Positions 31,501 to 36,204 of a DNA stretch of 64,000 nt are shown here, one piece after another. The notes under the pieces are model-generated. The model was not told where the DNA came from and did no database searches. It was given only the letters and a program-made list of their open reading frames with translations. Both the position numbers and the translations under genes were made by a program. This DNA is from Chrysogorgia sp. JL179-B06. Lineage: Eukaryota; Cnidaria; Anthozoa; Scleralcyonacea; Chrysogorgiidae. The stretch is taken from contig JAYKKM010000337.1 in assembly GCA_035772405.1 (NCBI GenBank), forward strand, positions 742,501 through 806,500, read 5' to 3'. Within the stretch, counting starts at the first letter, position 1, and the number at the start of each line of letters is the position of its first letter.

Positions 31501-32558
31501 TTCCTTCCTTCCCTCCTTCCTTCCCTCCTTCCTTCCCTCATTCCTTCCCTTCTTCTTTCCCTTCCTCCTTCGTTCCTTCCTCGATTCACCAACTTCTACA
31601 CATTTCCTCTTATTATTCCGCCAACCTGTAAACTCCACTTTTATCTCGCGTGAAAAAATTCTCCCTAGAGTGGAAGTAATGTACAGTTGGTAGATCCCTT
31701 GGTATGTAAGAGTTGGTTCTACTGCTCGCAGAATTTTCGATGTTTGACCATAAAAGGTAATTTTTGGTGTGGACGAGATTGCTGATCCGTTATGATACCA
31801 TTGGTACTTTGTGATTCCGTCTTCCTTCACCGTGTATTTCAGTGTACTAAAGGATTCCGTGAACCCAGTGAAGTCCTCTTCATCTTTTTCAATACGAGTT
31901 TCACTTTCTCCTATAATAGAAGAACAATATATATCAAGATGTAGGATGCATGTGTGGCAGCACAACATTGTTCACAGTTGGCAGCACAACATTGTTCACA
32001 GTTGGCAACACAATATTGTTCACAGTTGACAACACAACATTGTTCACAGTTGGCAACACAACATTGTTCACAGTTGGCAGTACAACATTGTTCACAGTTG
32101 ACAATACAACATTGTACACAGTTGGCAGTACAACATTGTTCACAGTTGACAGTACAACATTGTTCACAGTTGACAGTACAACATTGTTCACAGTTGACAG
32201 TACAACATTGTTCACAGTTGGCAACACAACATTGTTCACAGTTGGCAGTACAACATTGTTCACAGTTGGCAACACAACATTGTTCACAGTTGACAGTACA
32301 ACATTGTTCACAGTTGACAGTACAACATTGTTCACAGTTGACAGTACAACATTGTTCACAGTTGACAACTTGCAACACGTTGATATAATATTGTTTAGGT
32401 TTGGTTTAGTTTATTTTGGTTTGGTTTAGTTTAGCCTGGAGTTTAAAAAAAATTTCTGACCGTATTTGTTTGTGTATTTCACAATCTTTTAGACCCTTAC
32501 CTTGATTGACTAGAAGTCCAATTAATAGAAGGATCCTGCACTTTGAAGAGAAGCTCAT
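7716..32558 (-). CDS. L1CAM/neuroglian-family cell adhesion receptor
   Basis: Exons (minus strand, high to low): 32558-32501, 31910-31626, 29707-29399, 27718-27622, 25997-25780, 25690-25546, 24585-24455, 22967-22689, 21773-21580, 21386-21296, 20329-20015, 17874-17804, 17594-17369, 16681-16578, 15713-15420, 14320-14104, 13435-13310, 12757-12572, 11331-11206, 10574-10389, 9383-9249, 9123-9042, 7935-7716. All junctions are GT/AG and keep phase, giving 4,095 nt including the stop. The order is signal peptide, six Ig, FN3 1-4, FN3-5 twice, membrane helix and a cytoplasmic tail with FIGQY. Vertebrate L1 proteins are about 1,250 aa with five FN3 domains; skipping one FN3-5 copy here gives 1,260 aa. 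The family mediates homophilic adhesion at the plasma membrane and links to ankyrin/spectrin through FIGQY. The predicted protein lacks cysteines in Ig1. Untranslated exons are not located. Exon borders are inferred by eye. Confidence 0.9.
7936..9041 (-). repeat. Intron 22: tandem satellite derived from a tRNA-headed SINE
   Basis: From about 8035 to 9027 there are about 13 tandem units of roughly 60-95 bp with the core GAGATGCTCTAACCATTGAGC, then GGTTGTAGATGTGACATATG and TACTACTTCGGTAGAC. The core is the reverse complement of a tRNA D-arm/A box (GCTCAATGGTTAGAGC), the same as in the SINE at 10628-10755. The array fills nearly the whole intron. Units differ by presence of a CATGGACTCAGATGG insert. 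Confidence 0.9.
9042..9123 (-). CDS. L1-type exon 22: juxtamembrane cytoplasmic segment
   Basis: Acceptor TTTTTACAG, donor GTAAGT, entered in phase 1 and left in phase 2. It encodes the charged segment VSERERKHGQKEHFVEVGEE plus a few residues. The position, just after the membrane exon, matches the variable juxtamembrane region of L1-family tails. It is too short to recognise alone; the call rests on splice sites and phase. Confidence 0.8.
9249..9383 (-). CDS. L1-type exon 21: transmembrane helix
   Basis: Encodes a short extracellular stalk (FVSNPTPYYRRFW), a hydrophobic run of about 21 residues (YIIVCILFLLLLLFLLLLLY) and a basic stop-transfer RRRKPRQTYK. Acceptor TTTCTTTCGCAG, donor GTACGT, phase 1 to 1. 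The helix orientation puts the C-terminus in the cytoplasm. Confidence 0.92.
9578..9999. mobile_element. Long fold-back MITE in intron 20
   Basis: Near-perfect inverted repeat with arms of about 200 bp around a short AT-rich centre near 9790. The arms include GAAAAAATTTCTGCT and ATGACGTCATAG. The CCGCCATTAAAGTGGCCGAG segment recurs inverted. In the transcript of the L1-type gene it would form a very long hairpin. No coding capacity. Confidence 0.88.
10389..10574 (-). CDS. L1-type exon 20: FN3-5, second copy, C-terminal half
   Basis: 62 codons, phase 1 to 1, acceptor CCTATAG, donor GTAGGT. It encodes GQDDNHLKKTNETWL, then SHIVISGLESDKTYLF, then VVINGDKKSEMSEFTPG, the C-F-G strands of an FN3 domain. 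It has the same length and splice phases as exon 18 (12757-12572), and the sequence is closely related at DNA level over the exon. It forms a pair with exon 19. Confidence 0.88.
10628..10755 (-). mobile_element. SINE with tRNA-like head (A and B boxes)
   Basis: Read on the minus strand: TAGCTCAATGGTTAGAGC (A box), GGTTCGATTCC (B box), and complementary ends GAGTCTC/GGGACTC. A unique tail follows (CTGAGGATACGAGC, then CGTATCGTCTGTC). The anticodon arm does not pair, so this is a tRNA-derived SINE and not a tRNA gene. A second copy is at 59128-59245. The satellite in intron 22 is built from its A-box part. Confidence 0.8.
11206..11331 (-). CDS. L1-type exon 19: FN3-5, second copy, N-terminal half
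   Basis: 42 codons, acceptor TTTCCAG, donor GTATTG, phase 1 to 1. It encodes VPVVPKPPRVQALTEESVNV, then FNPGDGDGGFPERFYVMYKE: FN3 strands A to C. Only a few substitutions separate it from exon 17 (13435-13310), so the duplication is recent or is kept alike by conversion. Confidence 0.88.
11447..11870 (-). mobile_element. Penelope-like element 3' end with hammerhead-like motif
   Basis: Minus-strand sequence encodes NTNYKQRLTLESWYTNLEHK, which resembles the C-terminal end of the GIY-YIG region of Penelope-like elements. A 3' non-coding region follows. At 11503-11547 (minus) it has TGACT, CTGAAGA, an internal hairpin, GAAACGTC and AGTCA, laid out like a hammerhead with one extra nucleotide. It lies head to head with a short plus-strand copy at 11871-11968. 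Confidence 0.65.
11871..11968 (+). mobile_element. Penelope-like 3' end, short inverted partner
   Basis: Contains ATGACCGCCGCTGATGCC, GTCGAAACGTCAGTC and CAAGACTACAACAACCTGGA as in the other copies, starting abruptly at the head-to-head junction with the minus copy. It is followed by AATGATACTCCTAGGTTC, which also abuts the copy at 26338. Confidence 0.65.
11985..12480 (+). mobile_element. LINE 3' fragment (RT thumb and tail)
   Basis: Encodes LYKSYIVPVLDYCDCVWACC, then LDCLQRRAARIVF, typical of the CR1/L2-like segment after the RT catalytic core, then after a frameshift LPRVRTEAARKS and a tail. 5'-truncated and frame-broken. It lies in the intron between exons 18 and 19 of the L1-type gene. 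Confidence 0.75.
12572..12757 (-). CDS. L1-type exon 18: FN3-5, first copy, C-terminal half
   Basis: 62 codons, acceptor GGTATAG, donor GTAGGT, phase 1 to 1. Encodes GQDDDNLKKSKETWL, then SHIVISGLESRKTYLF, then VVVNGDKKSKMSEFASG. Partner of exon 17. Confidence 0.88.
12798..13270. mobile_element. Fold-back MITE in intron 17
   Basis: Inverted ends: GGATACTCCAGCCAAAATAC at left and GTATTTTAACTGGTGTATC at right. Longer inner complementarity runs around TTCATATGAAAGATCTTACT and its complement. It sits between the two halves of the first FN3-5 copy. Confidence 0.75.
13310..13435 (-). CDS. L1-type exon 17: FN3-5, first copy, N-terminal half
   Basis: 42 codons, acceptor TTTCCAG, donor GTATTG, phase 1 to 1. 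Encodes VPVVPKPPGVQGLTKDSVNV, then FKPGDGDGGFPERFYVMYKE. It follows exon 16 in phase. Confidence 0.88.
13483..13697 (+). mobile_element. SINE (CORE: ACTCAGGGTCTTAAAA)
   Basis: tRNA-like head with B-box-like GGTTCATATCC, then CGGACCACCACTCAGGGTC, AGGAGAAAGTGCTGCC, CGACCTTAAATCGTAGG and the tail AATAAACTAAACTAAA. Same family at 23045-23240 and 40563-40856. I associate this body with SINEs abundant in coral genomes (from memory, not searched). Confidence 0.75.
14104..14320 (-). CDS. L1-type exon 16: FN3-4, main part
   Basis: Starts in phase 0 with AKWKPPQQPNGEITGY, the B-C strands that follow directly on the end of exon 15, then LEPEREYKVSINAVTSAGPG (F-G strands). Donor GTATGT, phase 1. Classic FN3 W and Y core residues are present. 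Confidence 0.9.
14387..15148. mobile_element. TTAA-flanked fold-back element (762 bp)
   Basis: Ends TTAAAGTGTTTATGAAACG and CGTTTCATAAACACTTTAA are exact complements, and the arms extend for about 300 bp with mismatches. The TTAA borders suggest a piggyBac-type non-autonomous element. It lies in intron 15 of the L1-type gene. The open frame on the minus strand is a by-product. Confidence 0.85.
15420..15713 (-). CDS. L1-type exon 15: FN3-3 C-terminal half and FN3-4 start
   Basis: 98 codons, phase 0 to 0. Encodes ISYWYKEDSNTKRRRSRSQ, then INDLLPYKTYTMSLRAYNK, GGDGPRTKP, then TPGPPHHIRYTTFGKYIQ, which begins FN3-4. The donor is CAG/GTTTTT, weaker than consensus, but phase and domain continuity support it. 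Confidence 0.88.
15747..16085. mobile_element. Nested TTAA-type MITEs
   Basis: Left arm of the family-1 MITE (TGCCTATCTCACGTTTGCGG...). Inside it at about 15874 begins a second family, TTAAAGTGCCCTAACCTGAAAATG, the same start as the element at 63949. The right arm of family 1 follows to about 16085. Nested insertion is the simplest reading. Confidence 0.6.
16578..16681 (-). CDS. L1-type exon 14: FN3-3 N-terminal half
   Basis: Encodes APTLAPQSFTYKTIGPRYVI, then LSWEPMGSVTALGYK, with donor GTAAGC in phase 0. Continues in phase into exon 15. Confidence 0.88.
16870..17300. repeat. (TGCTG)n / CCGTG pentanucleotide array
   Basis: TGCTG units with interspersed GCATTGACG and GCATTAATG units and a CCGTG run at the right end. 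It fills most of intron 13 of the L1-type gene. Frames in it are artefacts. Confidence 0.95.
17369..17594 (-). CDS. L1-type exon 13: FN3-2 C-terminal part
   Basis: Begins KVPSIDENGPAFSYIVSYRK in phase 0 after ACCATGGTTTCAG, then LWEITVQSNNNEGSGPE (F-G strands), and ends at donor GTAAGC in phase 1. Confidence 0.9.
17804..17874 (-). CDS. L1-type exon 12: FN3-2 N-terminal part
   Basis: 24 codons: PTKCPENVAGNATKPRTIEI then TWK, the A-B strands of FN3. Acceptor CTTCACCACAG, donor GTAAAT. Short, but the phase and the tryptophan core fit. Confidence 0.85.
17935..18715 (+). repeat. Pyrimidine tract, CATTCC and CTTCTCATTCCTTCCC units
   Basis: About 780 bp of almost pure C/T on the plus strand. The right part is a 16-bp unit CTTCTCATTCCTTCCC repeated about 15 times. 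In the L1-type transcript this is a polypurine stretch in intron 11. Long open frames are artefacts. Confidence 0.95.
18775..19964. mobile_element. DNA transposon remnant with GGGTGCACCGGAT termini
   Basis: Left end GGGGTGCACCGGATAGTG and right end ATCCGGTGCACCC are inverted. Further ATCCGG/CCGGAT-rich blocks mirror each other inside both ends. Size about 1.2 kb with no intact transposase. Termini of this type are usual in hAT-like elements (inference); I could not find an 8-bp duplication. Confidence 0.6.
20015..20329 (-). CDS. L1-type exon 11: FN3-1
   Basis: 105 codons, phase 1 to 1, acceptor TTCCTAG, donor GTAAGA. Starts GVPDPPETLTPESDCSNFET and includes LSWIIPYRSPYVPLTRLLIE, then LNPWSDISFRIIAVNKYGTS. 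A complete FN3 domain in one exon; the Y/F-R-x-x-A-x-N-x-x-G pattern is intact. Confidence 0.92.
20403..20732. mobile_element. TTAA-flanked fold-back MITE (family 1 variant)
   Basis: Ends TTAAAGTGCATATAACGTC and GACGTTATATGCACTTTAA, exact complements. Arms of about 150 bp contain the TATATCTTGTCAGCTGAAAA motif shared with the elements at 6337 and 24716. In intron 10. Confidence 0.85.
20980..21245 (-). mobile_element. LINE 3' fragment
   Basis: Minus-strand reading gives [20 protein letters not shown], then [13 protein letters not shown], the same family as the LINE at 55480-56172. Frame-broken and 5'-truncated; in intron 10 of the L1-type gene, same strand. Confidence 0.75.
21296..21386 (-). 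CDS. L1-type exon 10: Ig6 C-terminal half
   Basis: Encodes LSDSGTYECVAYVNQPTYVE, then KIASATVIVQ: the D-x-G-x-Y-x-C motif of strand F plus strand G. Acceptor TTTCTAG, donor GTACGA, phase 0 to 1. Confidence 0.92.
21580..21773 (-). CDS. L1-type exon 9: Ig6 N-terminal half
   Basis: Encodes VTKGEQFSLSCEAGSDPP, then YRWTFLGQKLDGG, then THTLFLLDSE, with donor GTAGGT in phase 0. Strand B cysteine and strand C tryptophan are present. The acceptor (TTTTCGTAG) lies only about 15 nt from the end of the intronic 24-bp minisatellite. Confidence 0.9.
21788..22610. repeat. 24-bp minisatellite array A
   Basis: About 34 units of the consensus AACAATGTTGTGCTGTCAAC+TGTG, with variants (GCCAACTATGAATAATG). It fills about 90% of intron 8 (21774-22688). 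The unit length is eight codons and lacks stops in several frames, which creates long false open frames on both strands. Arrays B and C carry the same unit in the opposite orientation. Confidence 0.97.
22689..22967 (-). CDS. L1-type exon 8: Ig5
   Basis: 93 codons, phase 1 to 1, acceptor TCTCCCAACAG, donor GTAGGG. Encodes KRPTITKLDRQITLMVN, GVISCRSEATPDAVHQWFNN, then LTKADAGNYTCVATNMIGKA: a complete I-set Ig domain with both cysteines. Confidence 0.93.
23045..23240 (+). mobile_element. SINE (ACTC-GGGTCTT core), internally deleted
   Basis: Head with GGTTCAAATCC (B box), then CGGACCTCCACTCCGGGTC, CGATAACGACCTTAAATCG, and tail AATCTAATAAACTAAACT. Lacks the central AGGAGAAAGTGCTG block of the related copy at 13483. 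Confidence 0.7.
23345..24245. repeat. Satellite, about 180-bp unit, five copies
   Basis: Unit contains TTCAATTCTGAAAACAGATT, then AATACATAACATACGTGTCT, GAGAACGTGCATACCCTTCG and GGCGGCCGCTTCGTCGTA. The first and last copies are the most diverged. Single or partial units occur on the opposite strand at 57220-57365 and 58615-58930 in the EEP gene. The array is in intron 7 of the L1-type gene. Confidence 0.95.
24455..24585 (-). CDS. L1-type exon 7: Ig4 C-terminal half
   Basis: Encodes SGRHTIEGGILTFHRVTQED, NGMYQCVAKNKFGFQYQT, then VFMIVK, with acceptor CTTTGCAG and donor GTACAT. The D-x-G-x-Y-x-C-x-A-x-N-x-x-G motif is intact. Confidence 0.93.
24716..24900. mobile_element. Family-1 MITE, left arm only
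   Basis: TTAAAGTGTCTCTGACGTTTG, then ATCATAATATATCTTGTC and GATGTGATGTCACAAGAGGC as in the 6337 copy; the right arm is missing and a Penelope-like end follows at about 25100. Confidence 0.65.
25100..25392 (+). mobile_element. Penelope-like element 3' end
   Basis: Shares CACCATACAAAAGA, GATGACGTAATGAACCAGACG and the hammerhead-like block 25289-25333 with the copies at 11447, 26338 and 27075. Here the core reads CTGAATA instead of CTGAAGA, so it is probably inactive. Confidence 0.65.
25390..25537. repeat. (AAT)n(GAT)n microsatellite
   Basis: AAT units, then about 15 ATG units, then AAT again, ending only about 9 bases from the donor of L1-type exon 6. Confidence 0.95.
25546..25690 (-). CDS. 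L1-type exon 6: Ig4 N-terminal half
   Basis: Acceptor TTTCGTTGCAG, donor GTAAGT, phase 1 to 2. Encodes IPQWVNGTKIKSATPQI, then HAWTCIAKGDPEPEYHWYAN with the strand B cysteine and strand C tryptophan. Confidence 0.92.
25780..25997 (-). CDS. L1-type exon 5: Ig3 C-terminal half
   Basis: Begins PTPTYRWEMTNKEG after one completing base, then IEVIRKEHAGVYTCYATIEE and STLTVR. Acceptor ATTTGTAG, donor GTATGG. Follows exon 4 in phase 2. Confidence 0.92.
26338..26559 (-). mobile_element. Penelope-like element 3' end, interrupted by hAT
   Basis: Minus copy with hammerhead-like block 26394-26438 (core CTAAAGA, a changed G5). It ends at the 8-bp duplication CTCGGCTG. The plus-strand partner resumes at 27075, so the hAT element inserted into a head-to-head Penelope pair. 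Confidence 0.7.
26560..27074. mobile_element. Non-autonomous hAT element with 8-bp TSD
   Basis: Terminal inverted repeats CAGGGTTCGAATTA (26560-26573) and TAATTCGAACCCTG (27061-27074) are exact. Direct repeats CTCGGCTG flank it at 26552-26559 and 27075-27082. CAGGG termini with an 8-bp duplication are diagnostic of hAT. The inside carries repeated GCACATCGTTTT blocks but no intact transposase. Confidence 0.88.
27075..27484 (+). mobile_element. Penelope-like element 3' end, best copy
   Basis: Encodes FNTNYKQRLTLESWYTNLEH, then PLDRSQQLPRHHTKDFFAR before a stop: a Penelope-type C-terminus. The 3' region has 27383-27427: TGACT, CTGAAGA, T, hairpin GACCGCC-GCTGA-GGCCGTC (one mismatch), GAAACGTC, AGTCA. 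This is a hammerhead layout with variable N7 = A and one extra base before stem II. Confidence 0.7.
27622..27718 (-). CDS. L1-type exon 4: Ig3 N-terminal half
   Basis: Hidden on the strand opposite an unrelated open frame. Acceptor CCTATTTTAG, donor GTAAGT. Encodes NKTSFGPIMEKIPNKEVVEG, then KYVLLRCIAAG, and joins in phase 2 to make Y-PTPTYRW with exon 5. It supplies the strand B cysteine missing from exon 5. Confidence 0.88.
28583..29127. mobile_element. TTAA-flanked MITE in intron 3
   Basis: Ends TTAAAGTGCCACTACGAT and ATCGTAGTGGCACTTTAA are exact complements; an inner match (AAATTTTTACC / GGGTGAATTTT) is weaker. Length 545 bp. Same TTAAAGTG start as at 14387, 20403 and 63949. The open frame inside is not recognisable. 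Confidence 0.85.
29399..29707 (-). CDS. L1-type exon 3: Ig2
   Basis: 103 codons, phase 1 to 1, acceptor AACATTTACAG, donor GTAAGT. Encodes LDVVIGQPYRISCPVHSFTR, NTVYKWGRTD, VIVLHDGTLFFSQVTEEDAK, then GVGCLLDGN: an Ig domain with two cysteines and the tryptophan. Confidence 0.9.
29795..31590 (+). repeat. 1.8-kb (TTCC)-type pyrimidine tract
   Basis: TTCCCTCA, TTCCTTCC and TTCCCTTC units with almost no purines except A in CATT. It occupies about 93% of intron 2. The transcript of the L1-type gene carries the GGAA-rich complement. Open frames of several hundred codons here are artefacts. Confidence 0.97.
31626..31910 (-). CDS. L1-type exon 2: Ig1 without cysteines
   Basis: 95 codons, phase 1 to 1, acceptor CTATTATAG, donor GTTGGC (weak). 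Encodes FSTLKYTVKEDGITKYQWYH, NGSAISSTPKITFYG, then LTYQGIYQLYITSTLGRIFS. The strand C tryptophan and the G-x-Y of strand F are in place, but both canonical cysteines are replaced (Y/T region and L). Confidence 0.88.
31953..32372. repeat. 24-bp minisatellite array B
   Basis: About 17 units of CAACATTGTTCACAGTTG+RCAGYA, the reverse complement orientation of array A. Fills about 70% of intron 1 of the L1-type gene. Confidence 0.97.
32501..32558 (-). CDS. L1-type exon 1: start codon and signal peptide
   Basis: ATG at 32556-32558, then SFSSKCRILLLIGLLVNQ and donor GTAAGG in phase 1. Basic n-region, hydrophobic core ILLLIGLLV, and cleavage probably near the exon 1/2 junction. It is the only ATG that gives a signal sequence and joins exon 2 in phase. 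Confidence 0.85.
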
Positions 32559-32884
32559 CTTGAATTATAATCTCAGTTTATCATTTGGAAAATGCCTGAA
32601 AAAATCAAATTGAATGTTTACAGTAAGTTGTTTTAATTACTTTCTTCATTCGGTACTCAGTATTATTTTTCTGAAGATATGATGTTGACGAACGTACGTC
32701 AATATGTATCGTCTTTCTTCACTGTGTCCGTGCGTGCATGTGTTGGCATTGGCCTGTTTACCGCAAAATATCTGATAGAACTATGAAGGTGTTGGCTGAT
32801 TGACGAAATAACCAAAAGGAAAAGCGTCCGTCCATGCAGCTAAAAATTGCGCAAGTTGCTACAGCATGTTGTCTGGACAAATTA

Positions 32885-33617
32885 GTGAATTTAATTTAAT
32901 TTTAATTTCATTTAATTTATATAGCGCTAAAACTATAAATATTCTAAAGCGCTGAAACTTGTATACAAAATAAACAAATAAAACTATTTCAGCCGAAAAA
33001 CATTAAAAAGTAAATTACATATATCCACAAATAAAATTGACCACCAAAATTAGAGTCATTAAACATTAAAAGCTTGTGTAAAGAGAAGCGTTTTTAAGTG
33101 TTTCTTAAAAGTCTCGATGTTGGACAGACATCTCATATCGAATGGAAGTTGATTCCATAGTGTGGGGCCGGCTTTAGCAAACGCTCTGTCTCCAAATGTT
33201 TTGCAGTTAGTACGTGGAATCAGCAACTTTCCCTGCTCGTCAGACCTGAGATGATATCTCCCCCTACGATTTCTTAACCATTACGAAATCGCAAATATAG
33301 CTAGGAGTTTCGCCGTTGAGTGCCTTGAACACCAGGAGAAGAATTTTGAATGTAACGCGGTATCGTACTGGAAGCCAGTGAAGCTTTACAAGCACAGGCG
33401 TAATGTGGTCAAACTTGGGTACCAAGCACACCACACGGGCGGCAACATTCAATATCTTCTGCAGACGATCGTATTGACACTGAGGGAGGCCATAAAGCAA
33501 GGAGTTACAATAATCAAGATGAGATGTCACAAATGCATGGACTAAGATCTTTGTTGAGTCCTCTGATAAAAACTTCTGATAAAAGTGAAGCATGATATCG
33601 AGAATTATCAAGGCCAA
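32885..33617 (-). mobile_element. CR1/L2-like LINE 3' fragment
   Basis: Minus strand encodes ILVHAFVTSHLDYCNSLLYG, LQKILNVAARVVCLVP, LHWLPVRYRVTFKILLLVFK, LNGETPSYI, and after a stop LLIPRTNCKTFGDRAFAKAG. The 3' region ends near 32890. It lies just upstream of the L1-type start codon, on the same strand. Confidence 0.82.
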
Positions 33618-33694
33618 GTTTTGTGTTATCTGCCGAAGGCTGAGGGCTGATGAGGATAATACAAACCGAGGCCTTGATAATTCTCGATATCATG
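33591..33694. repeat. Perfect 25-bp inverted repeat
   Basis: Arms 33591-33615 and 33670-33694 (GGCCTTGATAATTCTCGATA plus TCATG) are exact complements around a 54-nt spacer. Probably the end of a repeat family. Confidence 0.9.
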
Positions 33695-33807
33695 CGAAAA
33701 CCGAATCCAATAAGTGTTTTATTATGCATAACTAACATAAGAAGAGCTAAAGCAATGTGTTGGCGAATCTTTGCGAAGAACCCACCATTTTCTTTCGCAG
33801 TAAACAA

Positions 33808-34790
33808 GCTGGCAACACAACATTGTTCACAGTTGGCAACACAACATCGTTCACAGTTGGCAGCACAACATTGTTCACAGTTGGCAACACAACATTGTTC
33901 ACAGTTGGCAACACAACATTGTTCACAGTTGGCAACATAACATTGTTCACAGTTGACAACACAACATTGTTCACAGTTGACAGTACAACATTGTTCACAG
34001 TTGGCAACACAACATTGTTCACAGTTGACAGCACAACATTGTTCACAGTTGACAACACAACATTGTTCATAGTTGACAGTACAGCATTGTTTACAGTTGA
34101 CAGCACAACATTGTTCACAGTTGACAGCACAACATTGTTCACAGTTGACAGCACAACATTGTCCACAGTTGACAGCACAACATTGTTCACAGTTGGCAGC
34201 ACAGCATTGTTCACAGTTGGCAGCACAACATTGTTCACAGTTGCATGGCAACACAACAATATTCACAGTTGGCAACACAACATTGTTCACAGTTGGCAAC
34301 ACAACATTGTTCACTACTTCACTCTTCGCAACACAACATTGTTCACAGTTGACAGCACAACATTGTTTACAGTTGGCAGCACAACATTGTTCACAGTTGG
34401 CAGCACAACATTGTTCACAGTTGGCAGCACAACATTGTTCACAGTTGGCAGCGCAACATTGTTCACAGTTTGCAACACAGCATTGTTCACAGTTGGCAGC
34501 ACAACATTGTTCACAGTTGCATGGCAACACAACAATATTCACAGTTGGCAACACAACATTGTTCACAGTTGGCAGCACAACATTGTTCACATGAAGTTGA
34601 CAACACGACATTGTTCACAATTGACAACACGACATTGTTCACAGTTGGCAGCACAACATTGTTCACTGTTGACAGGAACATTGTTCACAGTTGGCAACAC
34701 AACATTGTTCACAATTGACAACACAACATTGTTCACAATTGGCAACACAACATCGTTCACAATTCGCAACACTGTGAACAATGTTGTTCT
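33808..34790. repeat. 24-bp minisatellite array C
   Basis: About 40 units of GGCAACACAACATTGTTCAC+AGTT, same orientation as array B, with one inserted CACTACTTCACTCTTCG segment and two GCATGGCAACACAACAATATTCAC variants that show an internal higher-order duplication. Upstream of the L1-type start. Confidence 0.97.
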
Positions 34791-36150
34791 GCGAACGAAC
34801 AATATTATCCACGATTCATCTTCTCGTGTGTAAACAACAAAAAGTATCCGCTACCACTGCAACCTTTGCTCTAGTAAAACGTGGTCTATGTATCGTGTTG
34901 TTTTTCGCAAGCAGACCGCCGCCAAATTACACCGTGCACGTCCACTGTCATTTAACTATTAATGAACAAAAACGCAATAAAGCCATCATGATCTGCAAAC
35001 AACCCCTGACCACATTTTATCGCAAACAAACTTTACCAATGCATTGGTTACTCCTTTTCGTTGTATCTTGATGTACGTCGCCTTCACGATAAAACAGAGA
35101 TCATTTTTCTGCATATACCCCGCTGTCGTCTACCGCCATAATGCAGCTGTATTGCACATTGTGCTATCGTTTATAATAAATGATTTGTTTCCATCTTATC
35201 TCGATTTGGATTGGTTCGTAGCTGATACGGATCATTGATACGATTATATCTGTAGTTTTTTGCGAAAATGAACATGGCGGAAGAAGAACATGAAAGCTTT
35301 CACTCTGGACTTTGGCAGTAATGTTTACTGACAATCTCTCGCGTATTTATCGAATTTCCAAGAGAATATATTTTTTGAAACAGTTAAAAAGAGCAAAGAT
35401 TCCGAAAAATAATATGATCCAGTTTTACAGCACGTGTATAAGATTAATCATAGAATATAATTAATATTCGAGAGCATTTAATATAGTCATATACATATTA
35501 GGGTGGTCCTTATTTTACTTTTTTTTTATTTTGTATAGTCTCACCATATTAAATGGTTCCAATTGGGTTAAAAATGCTGTGTGTAAAATTGTATTAAAAA
35601 CTATTGATATTTAGGGGTAGCTCAAGGACCCTGAAATGTTTTGATTACTTGGACTTTTTCTCTTTTTGATTACTTGGATTGTTTATATGTTGTTTTTGTG
35701 CTTTTGGTGGCACAGCACTGCTACTGAGCCTACTCCAGTCACTCAGACCATACTCAGACGGAAATAGAAAATAGTATACTGTATACATAATAAATATGTC
35801 ATAAATATTAACTATACTTTGAGATGCTGCATAGGTGGAGAAACCTGTTTATTATACAGTCGTCAAGTTTACAGAATAGCCATACACTGTGACAAAACAA
35901 TTGCCCATTTTTCCATATTTTTTAGTCCTTTGTTTACAAGTTCAAGCACCGTATTCATTTTGAATTAAAGTTCGCGGGCAATATTATATTTCGCGCAACG
36001 CGAAGATAGACCGAGCATTTTCCGACGAACTTCGTGAATTGTTGGTATATGACGTCACTACATCAACTGAATGCCGAATAGCCTCGCCCATTTTTTATCT
36101 TAAAACGTCTTTGGAATCATAGGTGCATGCGCATTGCCATGTGCTTTTTC
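34791..36150. other. Region without a recognised gene
   Basis: AT-rich DNA with short open frames only. If the L1-type gene has upstream non-coding exons or a promoter on this side, I cannot identify them. Confidence 0.55.
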
Positions 36151-36204
36151 TTTCCTTGCGGTCAAAATGACATGAAGAGGAAATTCGTCTGGTCCTGAAA
36201 ATAA

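Noticed and set aside
29964..31653. Open frames of 470-555 codons on the plus strand and 336 on the minus strand
   Set aside because: They lie wholly in the TTCC-type tract. A pyrimidine repeat has few stops, and the translations are only P/S/L/F or R/E/G/K repeats.
33640..33690. CTGATGAGGATAATAC as a hammerhead start
   Set aside because: No GAAA box at the required distance and no stem I partner.
33514..34833. Cys-rich repeat proteins (NCEQCCA) of up to 365 codons in the 24-bp arrays
   Set aside because: The 24-bp unit is eight codons and lacks stops in several frames on both strands. All frames are equally open, no start or family signature exists, and two of the arrays are in introns.
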